Made by a program: the position numbers and the translations under genes. The notes under the pieces are model-generated. The model did not search any database, was not told the origin of the DNA, and saw only the letters and a program-made list of their open reading frames with translations. Positions 34,232 to 36,176 of a stretch of DNA of 36,176 nt are shown here, one piece after another. Numbering within the stretch: position 1 is the first letter of the stretch; each line of letters opens with the position of its first letter. The DNA is from JANMQK01 sp031370485 (GTDB lineage: Bacteria; Acidobacteriota; Polarisedimenticolia; Gp22-AA2), in assembly GCA_031370485.1 (NCBI GenBank), contig JANMQK010000193.1, positions 1 through 36,176 on the forward strand, given 5' to 3'.

Positions 34232-35185
34232 TCAGGGACGGCCGTCGAAAAACTCGACGAGCCTTCCTTCGACCAGGTCGAGCGGCAGTGAGCTTGCGAC
34301 CGGTTCGCCCTCCCTGCCCGCCCGGTAGAGCCGGGCGTCGAGCGAGTCGTTCCCGGTGTAGGCCCACCGTCCGGCGCCATCCCGCTCGAGCCCATCGAAG
34401 TCCGCGGCCAGGCCCCCCAGGTCGATCCGCGTCCCGCGCGGCGGGGTCACCGTCTCGAACCAGGAGAAGATCTGGAAGGCCATGTCGTAAACGAACCCGG
34501 ACGGCGAGCGGGTGGCGGTGAGCACGCGGTGGTGCCGCGCCGTGTTGAAGCGCGCCGTCCGATCGAGCGGCTCCGCCGCCTCGATCACCGTGAGGCGGGC
34601 CGCGTCGTGCTCGCGGATGCGCGCGACCGAGCTCATCCGCATCAGCCCCTGTGTCAGGGAAGCCAGGGGTCCCTTCCAGAGAGACTTGTACTGTCCGGTC
34701 TCGAAAAGGAGACCCGGGAGCATCGCGAGCAGCCGCTCGTAGAAGATCTGGTACTTCTCGGTCTCGGGACGGCCCTGGATCTCCCCGGCGAAGGGCGATA
34801 GCGGGTCACCGTCGCAGGCGGTGACCACGGCGTCGAACTTGAAGGCGTCGGGGGTCGTGTACTCGCCGATATCCCCCGCGGGCGCGGCCCGCACCAGGGC
34901 CTTCTCGTGCTGCAACGCCTCCCCGGGCCGCAGGACCGCGTACACGGAAAGAAGGCCGTCGGTGTCGAAGTGGTTGTTGGTCACGACCGACACGCCGCGC
35001 AGCCACTCCTCGCGGCCCGGATCGCGAGCCAGCTTCAGGGCCATCTCGGTCGAGGTGTCGGCCTTCAGGTGGGACGGGGTGCGGTTGCCGGGCCAGTGGC
35101 TGAGGTTGAGCCCCTCCTCCACGACCCCGTCGACACAGAGCAGCGGGAGCGTACGCAGCCGGTCCTCGAAATAGGCGAAGAACAC
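34232..35185 (-). CDS. protein of unknown function (DUF6687-like)
   Basis: 317 residues, soluble and without a signal peptide. Recognisable conserved-looking blocks are LSHWPGNRTPSHLKADTS, VVTNNHFDTDGLLSVYAV and GDIGEYTTPDAFKFD. The HFDTDG segment with nearby His/Asp residues hints at metal or phosphate chemistry as in DHH-type enzymes, but this is only a resemblance. I recall such blocks from a domain of unknown function, DUF6687, but cannot check it. The GTG at 35185 begins 8 bases after the upstream SnoaL-like stop; a longer start at 35245 would overlap that gene. No function is assigned. Confidence 0.75.
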   Translation of the reverse strand: MFFAYFEDRLRTLPLLCVDGVVEEGLNLSHWPGNRTPSHLKADTSTEMALKLARDPGREEWLRGVSVVTNNHFDTDGLLSVYAVLRPGEALQHEKALVRAAPAGDIGEYTTPDAFKFDAVVTACDGDPLSPFAGEIQGRPETEKYQIFYERLLAMLPGLLFETGQYKSLWKGPLASLTQGLMRMSSVARIREHDAARLTVIEAAEPLDRTARFNTARHHRVLTATRSPSGFVYDMAFQIFSWFETVTPPRGTRIDLGGLAADFDGLERDGAGRWAYTGNDSLDARLYRAGREGEPVASSLPLDLVEGRLVEFFDGRP

Positions 35186-35193
35186 GGGACAGG

Positions 35194-35664
35194 CTATGGC
35201 TGGGAAGGCGCATCGGGGCTGCCGGTGTCGAGGACCGCCTTCCACCGGCCGTCCGGCTGCTTTTTCCAGATCGTCACGTACTTGCCCTGGGTGACGACCG
35301 GCTGTCCATCCGCGCCCGTGCGGGTCGCCTGGTACGAGCCGAACGTGTAGCCGAGATCTCCCGAGTCCGACAGATCGGCGTGCAGCGGAGTCCAGGTCAG
35401 GGTGAAACCCGGTGTCTCGTAGGCCTTCGCCATGAACTCGCGGATGGCCGGCTTCCCCTCGACCAGAGGCGCATTCACCGGGAGGGTCACCGCGTCGTCC
35501 GTGAAGAGCGCCATGAACCCCTCGAGACCCTTCTTCCGGGCCTCCTCGGAGTAGTCCCGGTCGGCCGCGAGGAGGGCGTCACGTCCCGGAAGCGGCTTCA
35601 GCGCGGGGCGCGCTCCGAGCGCCAGGAGGGAGAAAATTGCCAGAAGCAGCAGGGGGCGTCGCAT
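35194..35664 (-). CDS. secreted SnoaL/NTF2-like (DUF4440-type) protein
   Basis: 156 residues. A signal peptide (MRRPLLLLAIFSLLALG) is followed by an NTF2-like cone: ADRDYSEEARKKGLEGFMALF, TDDAVTLPVNAPLVEGKPAI and a closing strand set with YVTIWKKQPDGRWKAVLD. This is the DUF4440/ketosteroid-isomerase-like layout, in which a pocket binds small molecules; many members have no known reaction. GAGGAGGA lies before the ATG. It is followed 8 bases later by the unknown-function gene, probably on the same transcript. Confidence 0.87.
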   Translation of the reverse strand: MRRPLLLLAIFSLLALGARPALKPLPGRDALLAADRDYSEEARKKGLEGFMALFTDDAVTLPVNAPLVEGKPAIREFMAKAYETPGFTLTWTPLHADLSDSGDLGYTFGSYQATRTGADGQPVVTQGKYVTIWKKQPDGRWKAVLDTGSPDAPSQP

Positions 35665-35700
35665 GGTGCCGTCCTCCTCGGATCGATGGTGCGGGATCGA

Positions 35701-36176
35701 CTAGGGGCAGCCGGAAGACAGCCGCGGCTGCCCGGAAGATGAGGCGCCGGTCGTCCCGGCGCCGCAGACGTTTCGTGCGCGGACGAGGTAATAGAAGCCG
35801 TCGCCCGCCGGCGGGTTCCCGGCGTCGCTCGCCATGGGCGCCGTCAGCCCGCTGTACAGGCATGTGGCGGAGCCGGTCGACGATGCCGCGCCCAGGTCGA
35901 GCAGAGCGCCGCGCAGGACATCATAGGTGACTCCCGCCGGCCCTCCGGCCGGGGCGCTCCAGGCGAGGTCGAGGATCGTCCCGCCGCCGGCCGTGACCTG
36001 GCCGATCTCGGAGGGAGGATCCTGGACCGCGGCGTCGAGCGGGGCGCAATCGGTTCCGTTGGGGCGGCCGTCGCCGTCGATATCCGGATCGCAGGCGTCC
36101 CCGAGGCCGTCCCCGTCGAGGTCCTCCTGCGCAGGATTGGCGATCTGGGCGCAATTGTCGGCGGTGTCGGGCACGC
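35701..36176 (-). CDS. C-terminal part of a secreted protein with thrombospondin type 3 repeat and FN3-like domain
   Basis: The frame is open to the right edge of the window, so the N-terminal part is missing. Calcium-binding Asp-rich repeats DLDGDGLGDACDPDIDGDG are followed by a Cys-containing linker (NGTDCAPLD) and a fibronectin-like domain (ILDLAWSAPAGG, TYDVLRG, GFYYLVRARNVCG). It ends with a short Ser/Gly tail and GCP. Such modules terminate large extracellular or surface proteins in Acidobacteriota and related phyla. No membrane anchor or CTERM sorting signal lies at this end, so it is not an exosortase substrate. Confidence 0.85.
   Translation of the reverse strand, partial: VPDTADNCAQIANPAQEDLDGDGLGDACDPDIDGDGRPNGTDCAPLDAAVQDPPSEIGQVTAGGGTILDLAWSAPAGGPAGVTYDVLRGALLDLGAASSTGSATCLYSGLTAPMASDAGNPPAGDGFYYLVRARNVCGAGTTGASSSGQPRLSSGCP

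Overview
The window is high-GC DNA (roughly two thirds G+C by eye) from a Gram-negative bacterium, inferred from a lipoprotein signal, a TonB C-terminal domain, periplasmic adaptor proteins and an exosortase. The mix of TPR-fused and GAF-fused Ser/Thr kinases, an ABC permease fused to an M1 peptidase, and a secreted thrombospondin type 3 / fibronectin-like protein suggests Acidobacteriota or a neighbouring phylum. No rRNA or other phylogenetic marker is present, so this is an inference. Genes are densely packed: no gap between genes exceeds about 250 bases, and I see no tRNA, rRNA, CRISPR, insertion sequence or prophage.

Layout. 1-4.2 kb (minus): a signalling operon of a kinase-GAF-GAF-cyclase, yaeQ and an HI0933-type flavoprotein (cut by the window edge), with a good sigma70-type promoter. 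4.4-6.8 kb (plus): a membrane Ser/Thr kinase with a TPR domain. 7.0-11.3 kb (plus): a compact exosortase locus holding a 103-residue protein with an IPTL/PEP-CTERM-like sorting signal, a B12-type radical SAM RiPP maturase with a PqqD-like tail, an XrtH-like exosortase, and a membrane/TPR protein overlapping the exosortase gene. 11.4-16.4 kb (plus): a lipoprotein HlyD adaptor, an FHA-GAF-PP2C phosphatase, a soluble histidine kinase and a sigma54-dependent response regulator; the last two resemble the PrsK/PrsR pair of exosortase systems. 16.5-16.9 kb: a textbook -24/-12 promoter, a 61-residue basic peptide gene and a strong terminator. 16.9-21.4 kb (minus): two unusual adaptors, PqqD-M50-HlyD and GAFx3-TM-HlyD. 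21.5-31.1 kb (plus): a STAS protein, a secreted TonB C-terminal domain, RecQ, a TPR protein, a di-haem peroxidase, an ABC ATPase and a permease-M1 peptidase fusion. 31.1-36.2 kb: a GT39-type transferase, an iodotyrosine-deiodinase-like nitroreductase, a small membrane ORF, OsmC, a protein of unknown function, a SnoaL-like protein, and the end of a secreted calcium-binding protein.

How the genes may work together. I read 7.0-21.4 kb as one candidate system. A tiny CTERM protein, whose mature part would be little more than a polyproline peptide, sits beside a radical SAM maturase and a dedicated exosortase. A PrsK/PrsR-like pair lies next to a sigma54 promoter that should drive a second small peptide, and that peptide gene converges on a PqqD-tagged site-2-protease/adaptor fusion. 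Each part belongs to a known kind of family; the combination is unfamiliar to me and is the most interesting signal here. No transporter ATPase, RND pump or TolC lies beside the three adaptors, so any export channel would be encoded elsewhere.
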